Positions 26,159 to 34,449 of a stretch of 64,000 nt of DNA are shown here, one piece after another. This DNA is from Candidatus Borrarchaeum yapensis. Its GTDB lineage: Archaea; Asgardarchaeota; Sifarchaeia; Borrarchaeales; Borrarchaeaceae. The stretch lies in NCBI GenBank assembly GCA_016840515.1, contig JAEOSF010000008.1, forward strand, positions 1 to 64,000, in the 5' to 3' direction. Position numbers and translations under genes: made by a program. The notes beneath the pieces are model-generated. The model ran no database searches. It was not told where the DNA came from and saw only the letters and a program-made list of their open reading frames with translations. Positions within the stretch are counted from its first letter, which is position 1, and each line of letters starts with the position of its first letter.

Positions 26159-27484
26159 ATGGAAATAGACAAGCTTGAGAATTGGCGACGAACCCATTAT
26201 AGTGATCAAATCGATCTTGAAACACTTCAAGGAAAAGAAATTATCGTATGCGGGTGGATAAAACAAACTCGTGATCTTGGAGGCTTAAAATTCGCTATTT
26301 TACGTGATAATTTTGGAGAAGTGCAAATCACATTTCCTAAAGCCAAACTTGATGAAAAATTGTTTGATAAGGCAAATTCTCTTAGAAATGAAATGCCCGT
26401 AGCTATTAAAGGTATCGTCAAAATTGATAAACGATCTCCAACTGGTTTCGAACTGATTCCAACTGACCTTAAATTGTTAAATAATGTAACTGCAAATTTA
26501 CCTTTAGATCCTACCTACAAAGTGAAAGCAGATCTTGATACACGTTTAGATAATCGTATTTTAGACTTACGTTCTACTCAAGCACATGCTACCTTTATTA
26601 TCCGCCACAGAGTTACGACAGCTATGCGCCAATTTTTTGTAAACCGACGCTTTATCGAAATCAACACACCACGAATAATAGCTACTGCGACAGAAGGCGG
26701 AACAGAACTATTTCCAATAGCTTATTTTGAGAAAGAGGCGTTTTTAGCCCAGAGTCCTCAGTTGTATAAAGAACAGCTTACTACAGTATTTGACAAGGTT
26801 TACGAAATTGCGCCCATATTTAGGGCTGAAGAACACTCAACTACTCGTCATCTTAACGAACTAATGATGGTCGATATCGAGATGGCATTTGCAGATTATA
26901 ATGATGTAATGAATGTGCTTGAGGAACTAATTCACTATGTTATTTCTGATGTAAAAAATAACTGTGAGAAGGAATTAAATATCCTTAAGAAGAGTGATTT
27001 AAAAATTCCAGAACTGCCATTCGAAAGGTATACGTACACGGGAATTTTGGAGTTATTATCAAAAAATGACTATGAACTCGATTGGGGAGATGATATTGGA
27101 ACTGAGGCCAGTCGAATACTTGGATCGATCATAAGTGGCCCCTATTTTATTATGGAATGGCCTTCTGAAGGAAAACCATTTTACATACAACCAAAAGATG
27201 ATAAACCCGAAATCAGTGAATCTTTTGATTTAATGTATGATTGGATAGAATTGGCCTCTGGAGGAACTCGTGTTCATAAAAAAGAAACTTTAATTCAACG
27301 ATTAATTAATCAGGGCCTAACTCCAAGCTCATTTGATTTTCATCTCAAGGTTTTCGATTGGGGAATGCCTCCTCATGCAGGATGGGGTCTTGGGTTAGCT
27401 CGTCTCGTCATGGTTTTAACAGGAAAACAAAATATCCGTGAAGTAGTGGTGTTTCCGCGCGATAGAACAAGACTAACTCCCTAA
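26159..27484 (+). CDS. aspS: Aspartyl-tRNA synthetase, archaeal type
   Basis: Class IIb synthetase of 441 residues, the normal short archaeal form. The OB-fold anticodon domain comes first (VCGWIKQTRDLGGLKFAILRD). Motif 2 is FRAEEHSTTRHLNE and motif 3 is GWGLGLARLVMVLTG. Whether it charges tRNA-Asp only or also tRNA-Asn cannot be told from this window. It converges with truD, and the two genes overlap by four bases at their ends. Confidence 0.96.
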   Translation: MEIDKLENWRRTHYSDQIDLETLQGKEIIVCGWIKQTRDLGGLKFAILRDNFGEVQITFPKAKLDEKLFDKANSLRNEMPVAIKGIVKIDKRSPTGFELIPTDLKLLNNVTANLPLDPTYKVKADLDTRLDNRILDLRSTQAHATFIIRHRVTTAMRQFFVNRRFIEINTPRIIATATEGGTELFPIAYFEKEAFLAQSPQLYKEQLTTVFDKVYEIAPIFRAEEHSTTRHLNELMMVDIEMAFADYNDVMNVLEELIHYVISDVKNNCEKELNILKKSDLKIPELPFERYTYTGILELLSKNDYELDWGDDIGTEASRILGSIISGPYFIMEWPSEGKPFYIQPKDDKPEISESFDLMYDWIELASGGTRVHKKETLIQRLINQGLTPSSFDFHLKVFDWGMPPHAGWGLGLARLVMVLTGKQNIREVVVFPRDRTRLTP

Positions 27485-28914
27485 TCTTCGTAAATAGGAG
27501 TCACCAAATCTGTTTTCATCAACTCACGTAGAAGTACAGTAGCATATGATCCTTTTCCTAATGAAAAAGTTATTTTTAACATATTTCTATCGTCATTTAA
27601 TTGATCTGCATTGATTTCTAACACTTGAAAATCTTTTATTGGCATAACGATGGGGCGATATCCTCCTTTTGAACTTGCTTCGGGGTAAGATTTTATGCGA
27701 AACATTGATGGTTGAATTTCTTCCTTTTCAAGAATCTCGTTAAACAAATCACCAATAATTCCTGCAGGAAATAAAGAAAGTTCATAACCTATTAATGGGG
27801 CAACAAGGGTGGTGTTCATGTCATCTTGATTTTCTGTGAAAAGGTCTACGCCCCCATTTACAGTTTGAATTATATCCCCATCTATAGGTTTCAAAGACAT
27901 CCCTTTTTCGATACGTAGACTAAGAAATTTGTTAAAAATGTATGATTGAAAAGCATGAATGAACATTAGACGGAGTCCCTTCGATATCTTTCTAAAAGCA
28001 TTGATGAAATCATTTGGATGCTTCACTAAATGATTCATCATCGCTAACTCCGGCTTATAGCCTTTTGGAAAATTTTTTAGAGCATTTCTGTAGTCTTTTG
28101 TTTCATTAAGTTCCGTTCTAGCAAGGATAGCCTCTTTTGATTCTAAAGGAGACGTTGTTGTTAGATAAATCTCTGCTGCTTTTTTGAAATTTCCTTGAAT
28201 GAATGCTTTACCTACAAGATGTGTAATTGGGCGGAGAGTTCCAAAACGTTGATGTCCAAAAAAATTAGGTAACCCGCCCATCATTTTAACAACGTCTTGA
28301 AATTGCGCAATGGCCTGCTCAATTTTCATTTTTGACTCTCTTATATCTCGTATGATGATTGTGAAGTTATTTCCCCATAAATCACCGAGTTTAACAGGTT
28401 TTTTGGCATAGACGGGATTCAAGATTTTCACGTCCTTGATGCGAAGACCAAGCAATCGTTCTGGAGGAATTTTCCATGCACTCATTCGTTGGATTGTCAA
28501 AGCGCGTCTATCCTTGGTTCCTGCAAAAGAAAATCGTTTTCTGCTTGTCTTGAGACGCCGCGAAAGGATTCGAATTAGACGATGATTATCCCAATCATAT
28601 TTTTGAAGATGAAATATAGTATATTCACCATTTTGATTATCGTTCTCTCTATCTTGTTGAGCGTTAATCGGAAGTAATATGCCCTCAGGTGTAATTTCTC
28701 GCACAATAAAATCTTCTATTAATTGCTTAATCCTTCCTCCAATACCAGGTTGGGGGGTCACATAGTACTTCAACCCAGTGGCTCTTTCAGATGCAAATTC
28801 TGTCAATGCAGCCACTTTTCTTCCCTTCACAAAAAATAGGTGCTTGTTTCCCTCAAAACTGATTTTCTGTAATTCATTCTTAAATAAAGGACAGTCTCTA
28901 ACGGTTAGATTCAC
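27481..28914 (-). CDS. truD: tRNA pseudouridine synthase TruD
   Basis: Makes pseudouridine 13 in tRNA; also the family of eukaryotic Pus7. The catalytic aspartate is D135 in FAGTKDRRALTIQR. The TRUD insertion domain follows, with GNNFTIIIRDI and MGGLPNFFGHQRFG. At 477 residues it is longer than the bacterial form, as usual in archaea. It starts 11 bases after pth2 on the same strand, so the two are probably cotranscribed. Confidence 0.95.
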   Translation of the reverse strand: MNLTVRDCPLFKNELQKISFEGNKHLFFVKGRKVAALTEFASERATGLKYYVTPQPGIGGRIKQLIEDFIVREITPEGILLPINAQQDRENDNQNGEYTIFHLQKYDWDNHRLIRILSRRLKTSRKRFSFAGTKDRRALTIQRMSAWKIPPERLLGLRIKDVKILNPVYAKKPVKLGDLWGNNFTIIIRDIRESKMKIEQAIAQFQDVVKMMGGLPNFFGHQRFGTLRPITHLVGKAFIQGNFKKAAEIYLTTTSPLESKEAILARTELNETKDYRNALKNFPKGYKPELAMMNHLVKHPNDFINAFRKISKGLRLMFIHAFQSYIFNKFLSLRIEKGMSLKPIDGDIIQTVNGGVDLFTENQDDMNTTLVAPLIGYELSLFPAGIIGDLFNEILEKEEIQPSMFRIKSYPEASSKGGYRPIVMPIKDFQVLEINADQLNDDRNMLKITFSLGKGSYATVLLRELMKTDLVTPIYED

Positions 28915-28925
28915 ACAGTTTTATT

Positions 28926-29303
28926 TTAAATAAGTTGAAGTTGCCCTGTTATTTTGTCTATGATTTCAGATTTGTCAGGACCAATACCTAACGCAGTAGT
29001 AGTCCCTGGTGATAATTCAGTGAGGCCAGCATCTTTAATTAGTGCACAAGAGATCTTAAGTTGAAGAGTGTTATTGTAGAGCTCTAAGAGTTCTTCAAGC
29101 GATTCAACACGAAGCGCTACCTTCTTAGAGCTACCATTTCTCCATTTCTTCCATACTTCTCTGTTTTCTCTTTTTGCTACTTCAGAAGACTCTACTGCAG
29201 CATGACACGCCTGAACTATCATTTTTCCTTTACTCATTTTGAGATCAGTTCTTATGACCATGACCATCTTGTATTCGTATGCTTTTAAAGCCACTAATTT
29301 CAT
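28926..29303 (-). CDS. pth2: Peptidyl-tRNA hydrolase, Pth2 type
   Basis: Recycles tRNA from stalled peptidyl-tRNA. The archaeal/eukaryotic Pth2 signature is clear: VIRTDLKMSKGKMIVQACHAA, then a lysine-rich turn GSSKKVALRV and the C-terminal DAGLTELSPGTTTALGIGP. The start may be the ATG at 29303 or an internal ATG nearer to MVMVIRTDL (residue 13), which would leave about 113 residues, the usual family length. Confidence 0.95.
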   Translation of the reverse strand: MKLVALKAYEYKMVMVIRTDLKMSKGKMIVQACHAAVESSEVAKRENREVWKKWRNGSSKKVALRVESLEELLELYNNTLQLKISCALIKDAGLTELSPGTTTALGIGPDKSEIIDKITGQLQLI

Positions 29304-29628
29304 TTCATTCCACTTCTAAACTTTGTTAATTTGAATCCCACTTATACTATGAGCGTTTTTCCTGAAAAGCACATCGATTTTGGGATTCTTAATCTGTTAA
29401 GTCCATTAATTCTTGGTAGCTTATTGTAGAATACGTCAGTTATAGGTTTTATTCAGGAAATTTGCAAGGACGAAAAGAATAAAAAAGAAAGAAATGGTAG
29501 ATGTCCTATTACAATTACCTATACTTATCTCATGCATTATCTAATTGAGGTAAGTCTTTTACATGCTCAAAATCTTGAGATGTACATGGAAATAGCATAT
29601 AATAAAATTTTATGCGTTTTAGGAGGTG
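29304..29628. other. Intergenic region with promoter of the Zn-ribbon gene
   Basis: About 325 bases. The only clear signal is an AT-rich ATATAATAAAATTTTA stretch at about 29597-29612, just before a strong ribosome-binding site AGGAGGTG. This suggests a short leader. The remainder holds no supported frame or RNA fold. Confidence 0.5.
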
Positions 29629-29814
29629 ATGGCTATCAGCAAAATCGAAATGCCGAAATGTTCATGCTGTGGACATCTTATATCACCCGAAGATATTGGT
29701 AGCGTACGTTTCTCGTGCCCAGATTGTGGAGATATAACAATTTTCAGATGCATGCGTTGCCGTAGTTTTGGTAGAACCTATCGATGTCCCAAATGCGGTT
29801 TTGAAGGTCCATAA
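29629..29814 (+). CDS. Small zinc-ribbon protein linked to translation
   Basis: 61-residue protein made almost wholly of two zinc knuckle pairs: CSCCGHLI with CPDCGDITIF, then CMRCRSF with CPKCGFEGP. This is the small archaeal Zn-ribbon (COG2888 type) that usually precedes the aEF1B gene, as it does here 51 bases upstream. A GTG three bases earlier is also possible; the ribosome-binding site fits ATG at 29629. Confidence 0.85.
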   Translation: MAISKIEMPKCSCCGHLISPEDIGSVRFSCPDCGDITIFRCMRCRSFGRTYRCPKCGFEGP

Positions 29815-29865
29815 GCGATTTCAAGCAGCTTTCCTGTTTGATGTAAACTAATGGAGGTAAATTTT

Positions 29866-30132
29866 ATGGGTAAAGTTTTAGCATTGATAAAAGTAATGCC
29901 TGCGAGTGTGGATATAAACTTAGAAAATCTAAAAAATGAATTAGGAAACGTAATGCCCCCAGAAGCAACTCTTCGTGGAGTTAAGGAAGAGCCTATCGCC
30001 TTCGGTCTTGTGGCGCTAAAAGTATCAATCGTGCTGGAGGATGTTGCTGGAGGTACTGATGCCATAGAACAAGCCTTTCTGGAATTAGAAGACGTTTCAG
30101 AGGTACAAGTGGAAGCAGTTTCTTTATTATAA
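29866..30132 (+). CDS. ef1b: Elongation factor 1-beta (aEF1B)
   Basis: Nucleotide-exchange factor for aEF1A. 88 residues from MGKVLALIKVMPASVDINLE, the normal archaeal size. Hallmarks are EEPIAFGLVALKVSIVLED and a C-terminal EDVSEVQVEAVSLL. A ribosome-binding GGAGG sits seven bases before ATG 29866, so the upstream in-frame ATG at 29851 is not the start. It forms a translation pair with the Zn-ribbon gene before it. Confidence 0.95.
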   Translation: MGKVLALIKVMPASVDINLENLKNELGNVMPPEATLRGVKEEPIAFGLVALKVSIVLEDVAGGTDAIEQAFLELEDVSEVQVEAVSLL

Positions 30133-30257
30133 GCAATGATATCCACTTCTTCCTTCTATATTTTTGATCGTTGTTTTGTTGATTTACTATAATGATGCAA
30201 AACTGTTTTATAGATCGTCTTTTCCAAGAATACAAAACTAATGTTGAGGCAAAGTAT

Positions 30258-30965
30258 ATGAAAGCAGTGGTTTTAGCTGGAGGATTAGGGACACGACTAC
30301 GTCCGTTAACGTATGTCATGCCAAAAGCTATGCTTCCAGTAGGTGATAAACCAATTATTGAACATATTGTCAATTATTTAAAGAAAAGCAAGGAAATTGA
30401 CGAGATCATCATAGCTACCGCATATTTGGGACGATACATCGAGGATTATCTGAATGCGGGTGAAGATTGGGACATTACTATTAAGTACGCACGGGGTAAA
30501 CGTCCGCTTGGCACCGCTGGGCAACTTAAAACTGCGGAATCATTCATTACTGATACGTTTGTACTGATTAATGGTGATATACTAATTGAAGTTAATATTT
30601 CAGACATGATTGATTTTCATAATAGCAAGAATGGGATAGGTTCAGTTGCTTTGAAACCTTATTTCTTACCTGTTAAATATGGTGTAATTGATACCAATAC
30701 CGATAGTCTAATATTAAATTGGCGTGAAAAGCCAAATATTCAACTTACTATGAACATTGGTTTGTATGTACTTGAACCGAAGATTTTTGAATACATTCCA
30801 TCTGATCGCCCTATGAGTCTTGAAAGAGAAATCTTTCCAGAATTAATTTCCTCTGGAGAAAAACTCTATGGGTTTAAAACAGAAACTAATTATCTTGATA
30901 TTGGAGATCTTGAAAGCTTAGATAAAGCACATCAGGAATTTCTATCTAAATTTACACTATTATGA
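30258..30965 (+). CDS. Sugar-phosphate nucleotidyltransferase
   Basis: 235-residue enzyme that activates a sugar-1-phosphate. The pyrophosphorylase signature is at the start: MKAVVLAGGLGTRLRPLTYV, then PKAMLPVGDKPIIEH. Later FVLINGDILIEVN carries the metal-binding Asp. ATG 30258 is chosen because the signature starts there; the frame opens at 30192. It lacks the C-terminal left-handed helix domain of longer forms, so it is the short type. Mannose-1-P guanylyl- or glucose-1-P thymidylyl-transferase activity are both possible. It could feed the glycosylation region. Confidence 0.88.
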   Translation: MKAVVLAGGLGTRLRPLTYVMPKAMLPVGDKPIIEHIVNYLKKSKEIDEIIIATAYLGRYIEDYLNAGEDWDITIKYARGKRPLGTAGQLKTAESFITDTFVLINGDILIEVNISDMIDFHNSKNGIGSVALKPYFLPVKYGVIDTNTDSLILNWREKPNIQLTMNIGLYVLEPKIFEYIPSDRPMSLEREIFPELISSGEKLYGFKTETNYLDIGDLESLDKAHQEFLSKFTLL

Positions 30966-31154
30966 TGCGATTTTTAATTCTCTCTTGAAATGAGATGTTT
31001 CGCTGATTTGATTGGAAATATATGTCGTTTTCAAATTGTCGTTTAAATTTAATCTGTCAGTTACGTGTATTCCAGTCTTTAAAACTTTATAATGTAGAAA
31101 AAACATATGTCAGGTAGTTCAAAAAATAGTTCTGCACAATCCTTTAGTACTAAG

Positions 31155-31168
31155 TTCTTCTTATAGTA
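31155..31168 (+). promoter_or_regulatory. Probable TATA region of the E2F-like gene
   Basis: The sequence CTTATAGTATATTTTATATTG just upstream of the E2F-like gene is the best TATA candidate. It lies about 30 bases before the inverted repeat at 31187-31200, so the repeat overlaps the expected transcription start. Confidence 0.4.
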
Positions 31169-31186
31169 TATTTTATATTGTACAAT

Positions 31187-31200
31187 GCACAAAATTGTGC
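31187..31200. promoter_or_regulatory. Inverted repeat, possible operator of the E2F-like gene
   Basis: GCACAA-AA-TTGTGC, perfect 6-base arms with a two-base centre, immediately before the likely GTG start at 31210. A second partial copy TGCACAAT lies near 31133, and another palindrome ATTGTACAAT at about 31177. The placement over the transcription start suggests self-repression. No binding data. Confidence 0.45.
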
Positions 31201-31209
31201 TCTCTTTGG

Positions 31210-31767
31210 GTGAACAGATTGAAATTATTTGAACTTGCAAAGCATGCAATTGAAATTATAAAGTCCGCAGGAGAAGAAGGCATCATCAATCTTGAATTAG
31301 CTAAAGAATTAGAAATGGCTAGACGTCGAATTTATGATATTATCGCAATCTTGAAAGCCGCAAAACTAGTTAAAACAACACGTGAGAAAAAAGGCACCAT
31401 GGTTACTTGGATTGGTTCAACTTCAGATTTACCTATAATTGCACCATTATCTCAGACATCTTATATTTCTGAAGAACCAAATGAATTGATTAATGATCCC
31501 TATTCCTTCAAACAAACTTCAGAGTTTCATAATGCGAATGCAGTTCTATCTAAATCCTTAAATTATCCCTTTAATAGAGTCATAATCGATTCTCCTTGCC
31601 TTAAAATACGTACGACTTCAAAGATCACGCGAATTAAGCCAATAGGCATTATGGAATTATTTGTTGAATGCGAAGAAGGTGATAGTCCAGGATTTATTAT
31701 CGAAGCCCCCCAAGATGATAATCGCAAAGTAAAAGAAGCAGAACGTGCACTTGTAGATGTGCGCTAG
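31210..31767 (+). CDS. E2F/DP-like winged-helix protein
   Basis: About 185 residues from GTG 31210 (TTG at 31195 is also open). Numbered from 31195, residues 30-74 have the layout of the E2F/DP DNA-binding domain: a helix INLELAKELEM, the recognition segment RRRIYDIIAILKAAKLV (with RRIYDI at 44-49), a basic wing KTTREKKGTM, and VTWIG. In E2F proteins RRxYDI contacts DNA and the domain ends with a similar WIG/WLG. The C-terminal 100 residues are unrecognised and lack an obvious coiled coil. Other archaeal winged helices are possible, but the RRIYDI-to-WIG spacing is close. Likely a DNA-binding regulator. Confidence 0.68.
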   Translation: MNRLKLFELAKHAIEIIKSAGEEGIINLELAKELEMARRRIYDIIAILKAAKLVKTTREKKGTMVTWIGSTSDLPIIAPLSQTSYISEEPNELINDPYSFKQTSEFHNANAVLSKSLNYPFNRVIIDSPCLKIRTTSKITRIKPIGIMELFVECEEGDSPGFIIEAPQDDNRKVKEAERALVDVR

Positions 31768-31842
31768 TTAACAATTCAAAACCGAAAATAAATCTTTTTA
31801 ATTGTCTGTATTAAAGACTTGGTTTTTTGTTTATCATTTCTC

Positions 31843-32091
31843 CGCAAGAAGACCCCTCAACGTGTTGGGGGGATGAATTGCGTGTTTTACTTTATTCATT
31901 TTCACGATACTCCCTAACCTTTAAGTACGGTTTCGCAGAGATTGTACGTAGAATTGAGCTGAGGTAACACTCGCCAGTTCTCACATTCACATCACCTTCA
32001 GGGCAGGAACTGTCCGTTGAGCCTGTTTGACATGTCTCGTTGGGGAATGAGTGATTCAGGAAGCCATACAACTTGTTGAATGGTAGTTCAC
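31843..32091 (+). mobile_element. Short non-autonomous derivative of element B (MITE-like)
   Basis: About 250 bases with both ends of element B but no tnpB. The left end GCAAGAAGACCCCTCAACG matches the left end of B almost base for base when reversed. The right end GGTAGTTCAC, preceded by the shared stretch GACATGTCTCGTTGGGGAATG, matches the right end of B. Part of the guide-RNA-bearing 3' region is kept (CAGGAACTGTCCGTTGAGCC). Orientation is opposite to B. The open frame across it is a by-product, not a gene. Confidence 0.85.
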
Positions 32092-32169
32092 TCAATACAA
32101 AAGTATAATGTAATTCGTAGTTTAGTTTTCTAAATGTAGAACCTAAAAAAGCTAATTTCAAAAATTCTA

Positions 32170-32547
32170 TTACTCTCTTTTTCTGATTGTAATATCCGTC
32201 CTACCAGTTTTGACATCCTTAAAATAGTCTAATCCCTCTAATATCTTGCCTATAACGTTTACTGGACTATATGGCTCAATCTTATCATAATAGACACAGA
32301 CACTTTTCCCCAAGGGCCAATAAGCAATATCACCTTTATTAATTTCTTTTGTTGATTTTTCTAATCCTATTGTGCCAGGTATTCGAATAGCTGTCTGTGC
32401 ATTTTTGTATACAGATGCTTTGTCTGTGTGAGGAAGGATGTCTAATATCGCTGCGTAAGTAAGAGGTGCCTTAATACGATATAATTCGCCAATCGCAGAA
32501 TTCTCACCAATTTCAAAAATTATTTGCACCTTTGTAATCTCGCTCAT
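32170..32547 (-). CDS. Cyclophilin-like fold protein
   Basis: 125-residue protein with the pattern of the small prokaryotic cyclophilin-like family (TM1367 type): VQIIFEIGENSAIGELYRIKAP at the N terminus, then GDIAYWPLGKSVCVYYDKIE and SPVNVIGKILEGLDYF. Members have the cyclophilin barrel but are not proven prolyl isomerases, and no catalytic Arg-Phe-Gln set is evident. It lies between two decayed IS elements, downstream of the rrp4 operon. Confidence 0.75.
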   Translation of the reverse strand: MSEITKVQIIFEIGENSAIGELYRIKAPLTYAAILDILPHTDKASVYKNAQTAIRIPGTIGLEKSTKEINKGDIAYWPLGKSVCVYYDKIEPYSPVNVIGKILEGLDYFKDVKTGRTDITIRKRE

Positions 32548-32563
32548 CTAAAACACCTCACTG

Positions 32564-32901
32564 ATCCCCCTCAAGGAAGCCCCTGCCCTGTAGGGTGGGG
32601 AGGAATTGAGGGTGTGTTTCACTTGTACTAGGGTCTCTCCACTTTTAAATATATGTTCTGTGATAGAGGTACGTGGTCTCAAGGCACACCTCTCGGAGAC
32701 GTGGAAACGGTTAATGACCTCAAGAGTGATGAGCAGTAAACTGGTAGAGCCCGACTCCATATGAGGATTACTGGGCGGGGGTCTGGTAAACGCCCCCATG
32801 ATGTTGCGTGTGATGAGGTTGAACCTCCACCTCTCATAGAGGTAGAGGGCTGAGACCAAATACAGCTACAAGCCTCACTGCTTTAGCGTGAGGTAGTGTA
32901 C
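32564..32901 (+). mobile_element. Decayed TnpB element between rrp4 and cyclophilin-like gene
   Basis: About 340 bases. The right end has the hairpin CCTCAC...GTGAGG (32872-32893) with the same loop as element D. The last codons before it read TATSLTALA and stop, matching the VAETGSLTALA end of TnpB copy D. The left end has CCCTCAA (32568-32574) paired with TTGAGGG (32606-32612) around an inner GCCCC/GGGG stem. The interior has no long frame on the tnpB strand. It sits where rrp41 would follow rrp4 in many archaea. Confidence 0.75.
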
Positions 32902-33016
32902 TTTGCGTATCATAAAAATGCTATTTTTTAATTTAAATAATAATATCCAATTTTTCTGAGTAGAAATTCAATAAGAAAAAACAAATGTTAGAATTGAGGG
33001 AGTTAAATGGATAGAT

Positions 33017-33694
33017 CTAATCAACAAATAATTCACGAATTCTGTCTGTTAGACCAGTTGTATGGGCTTCCTTCTCTATCTTTCTAATGGCGCGGATAAC
33101 TTGAATCTCATCGCCAGCCTCCTTACCTAAAATCCATATCCTGCCATTTTGACCAACAGCAATTCTTGCTTGAGTTTGCTCTTTAATCATGTTGATCATA
33201 GATCCTTTACGTCCAATCAGTCGAGGTATCTTTGATGGAGGTATTTCAATTATTGTGCCACCTCTCAATTTTCCAAGGTCTCGGCCTTTTACTGTTAGCG
33301 CAGGATCTTGGAGTCGATCAAATGCGATTATTTTTGCGACAATGATGTCTCCTACGTCAAATATCTCCCTGAGGTCCGATTTTGATGCATTAAATGGTCT
33401 TCTTATAACATTTGAAATATGCAGAATGCCAGCGTAAGGTGAACAGATGTCCACATGCCACGAAGTTAGAGAAATATTATACACTTTGCCAATTACGATG
33501 TCATCTATATAGGGTATATACGATCCTGCTAAAGCAGTAACATAAATCGTCTTTCCTTTGAGTGCGGCTAATCCAATTAGGGATGCAATAATCTTACCAT
33601 TTTCTCGATATGCCCCCTCGCCAGCCATAAAATCGCCTTCTGCGAGTAATTCACCTGGTACTACTAATTGCCGATTTTCAAAAAGTACTGACAT
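33017..33694 (-). CDS. rrp4: Exosome subunit Rrp4
   Basis: RNA-binding cap subunit of the archaeal exosome, which degrades RNA 3' to 5'. Length 225. Three parts are visible: an N-terminal domain VPGELLAEGDFMAGEGAYRE, an S1 domain DIVIGKVYNISLTSWHVDI and a KH domain with IPPSKIPRLIGRKGSMINMI, GRKG being the RNA-binding loop. It is the third gene of a psmA-SBDS-rrp4 operon. rrp41 and rrp42, which often follow, are not here. Confidence 0.96.
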   Translation of the reverse strand: MSVLFENRQLVVPGELLAEGDFMAGEGAYRENGKIIASLIGLAALKGKTIYVTALAGSYIPYIDDIVIGKVYNISLTSWHVDICSPYAGILHISNVIRRPFNASKSDLREIFDVGDIIVAKIIAFDRLQDPALTVKGRDLGKLRGGTIIEIPPSKIPRLIGRKGSMINMIKEQTQARIAVGQNGRIWILGKEAGDEIQVIRAIRKIEKEAHTTGLTDRIRELFVD

Positions 33695-33711
33695 AATTTA
33701 AAGACCTTCTC

Positions 33712-34440
33712 TTATTTTTTATCCTCTAATATTTTTATTTGAGCCCGACCTTTCGTAAGATGGTTGATTTCATCCTTAAGTGCGCTCTGAAGTCCCGCTG
33801 GGATATCAATAATCGCAACCCAACTCCCATCATTTTGCCATTCATCTTTTTTAATAGTTCCAAATCGAGATATAATACCGTAACCTTTTCCTGTGAACTC
33901 AGCAGGAATTTTAACTGCAACTTGAAGTTTTTCCATTCGAATCGGGATCTGTGCTGAGATTTCTTTAACGATTCTTTTTGCTTGAACTTCAACTTCCTGA
34001 AATGGATCTATTGACACTTTTACCTCATCTATAGCACGTTCGATTCGTGAAGGAGGATGTGGAAGCTTAGTTTGCGGATTTATACTGTTTCTGACGATAT
34101 AATCTATAACTTGGATCCTTTTCTCTTCTAGCATCCGTTTTCGTTGCTCTGAAGTTAGATGGATTTCACCATCAGTTAAAACAGTTTTTGCAATTTCGAA
34201 AGGATCATTAGTTTCGAATATTTCCTGCAATTTTTCTTCAGATGCCTTTAGCCCTTTATGAACGTCTTCGAAAATAATATCTCCCTCAAGGATTTCACGA
34301 ATATCTATATCCTTTCCTGATCTGTAATCCTGAGCTAAATCAGGATCTACTAATATTTCAAATCGTTCTCCATGAGTTATTAGTCGTGCTACAACTAAGT
34401 CTCCCCATTCAGGAATACGTGTATCTCCGCGAAGTCCCAT
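33712..34440 (-). CDS. sbds: SBDS-family ribosome maturation protein
   Basis: 242-residue homologue of human SBDS / yeast Sdo1, which helps release eIF6 from the large subunit. The N-terminal FYSH domain has ARLITHGERFEILVDPDLAQDYR, the middle helical domain has SEQRKRMLEEKRIQVIDYIVRN, and the C-terminal domain has AVKIPAEFTGKGYGIISRFG. Spacing to rrp4 (17 bases) and psmA (9 bases) shows one operon, a pairing conserved in archaea. Confidence 0.96.
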   Translation of the reverse strand: MGLRGDTRIPEWGDLVVARLITHGERFEILVDPDLAQDYRSGKDIDIREILEGDIIFEDVHKGLKASEEKLQEIFETNDPFEIAKTVLTDGEIHLTSEQRKRMLEEKRIQVIDYIVRNSINPQTKLPHPPSRIERAIDEVKVSIDPFQEVEVQAKRIVKEISAQIPIRMEKLQVAVKIPAEFTGKGYGIISRFGTIKKDEWQNDGSWVAIIDIPAGLQSALKDEINHLTKGRAQIKILEDKK

Positions 34441-34449
34441 AAAAACAGC

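Noticed and set aside
31892..32161. Open frame of 89 codons on the minus strand
   Set aside because: It covers the IS-derived repeat and its ends; the translation matches no TnpB frame and has no ribosome-binding site.
32548..32859. Open frame of 103 codons on the minus strand after the cyclophilin-like gene
   Set aside because: It runs antisense through a decayed TnpB element; the element's own tnpB strand is the plus strand.
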